Below are positions 40,210 through 40,246 of a stretch of DNA of 40,246 nucleotides, in pieces. Origin of the DNA: Campylobacteraceae bacterium (GTDB taxonomy: Bacteria; Campylobacterota; Campylobacteria; Campylobacterales; Arcobacteraceae); the NCBI GenBank assembly GCA_013215915.1, contig JABSON010000004.1:1-40246 (forward strand), read 5' to 3'. Positions within the stretch are counted from its first letter, which is position 1. Each line of letters opens with the position of its first letter. Below the pieces are notes generated by a model, which had not been told where the DNA came from, ran no database searches, and saw only the letters and a list, made by a program, of their open reading frames with translations. A program made the translations under genes and the position numbers.

Positions 40210-40246
40210 TATAAAATCATTTCAATTCTTAAAACATATGAAATAA

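Noticed and set aside
1-40246. CRISPR array, prophage or insertion sequence
   Set aside because: I saw no regularly spaced repeats, integrase, transposase or phage structural genes anywhere in the window.

Overview
The window reads as chromosome of an AT-rich Campylobacterota bacterium of the Arcobacter group, probably marine or host-associated. The grounds are the strong A/T codon bias, a 5S rRNA 3' end with the epsilonproteobacterial look, a deaminase of the futalosine menaquinone route next to aroQ, extended -10 promoters of the TGCTATAAT type behind T-tracts, and an ActP/DUF485/CBS-DUF294/exonuclease acetate block. There is no phage, IS element or CRISPR array. Identifications are made by reading motifs, without database searches.

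Region 1 (1-11222). The end of an rRNA operon (5S plus terminator) is followed by eight co-directional genes: a DEDDy exonuclease, a GntR/FCD regulator, RidA, an aldehyde dehydrogenase of the 2-oxoglutarate-semialdehyde type, an M19 'dipeptidase' relative lacking several metal ligands, a divergent BCCT transporter, an 804-residue protein I cannot assign, and an FdhF/YdeP-type molybdopterin oxidoreductase. The block ends at a divergent tRNA-Thr(GGU). I read the last six genes as a regulated catabolic operon for an imported quaternary-ammonium or N-methylated zwitterion. This is the best candidate in the window for an undescribed system.

Region 2 (11256-18071). hisH-hisA on the minus strand face a plus-strand lipid-uptake cluster: three FadL/OmpP1 channels and a lipoprotein alpha/beta hydrolase whose stop overlaps the start of the second channel gene.

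Region 3 (18078-28321, minus strand). comF-like phosphoribosyltransferase, lepA, two OmpA-family proteins in tandem, prs, two different mnmA genes, folK and an M24 peptidase. Between the two mnmA genes lies a frameshifted 3' remnant of a second folK, a recombination scar that now carries a good promoter pointing at the downstream mnmA.

Region 4 (28396-30996, plus strand). aroQ, an aminofutalosine-deaminase-like hydrolase and sppA, packed with overlaps.

Region 5 (31099-40209, minus strand). An acetate block: read in the direction of transcription, a DEDDh exonuclease, DUF485, actP, a cNMP/CBS/DUF294 nucleotidyltransferase, a second DEDDh exonuclease, ackA, pta and a second ackA. Together these would import acetate, interconvert it with acetyl-CoA, and possibly regulate that flux through a nucleotide-handling protein pair.
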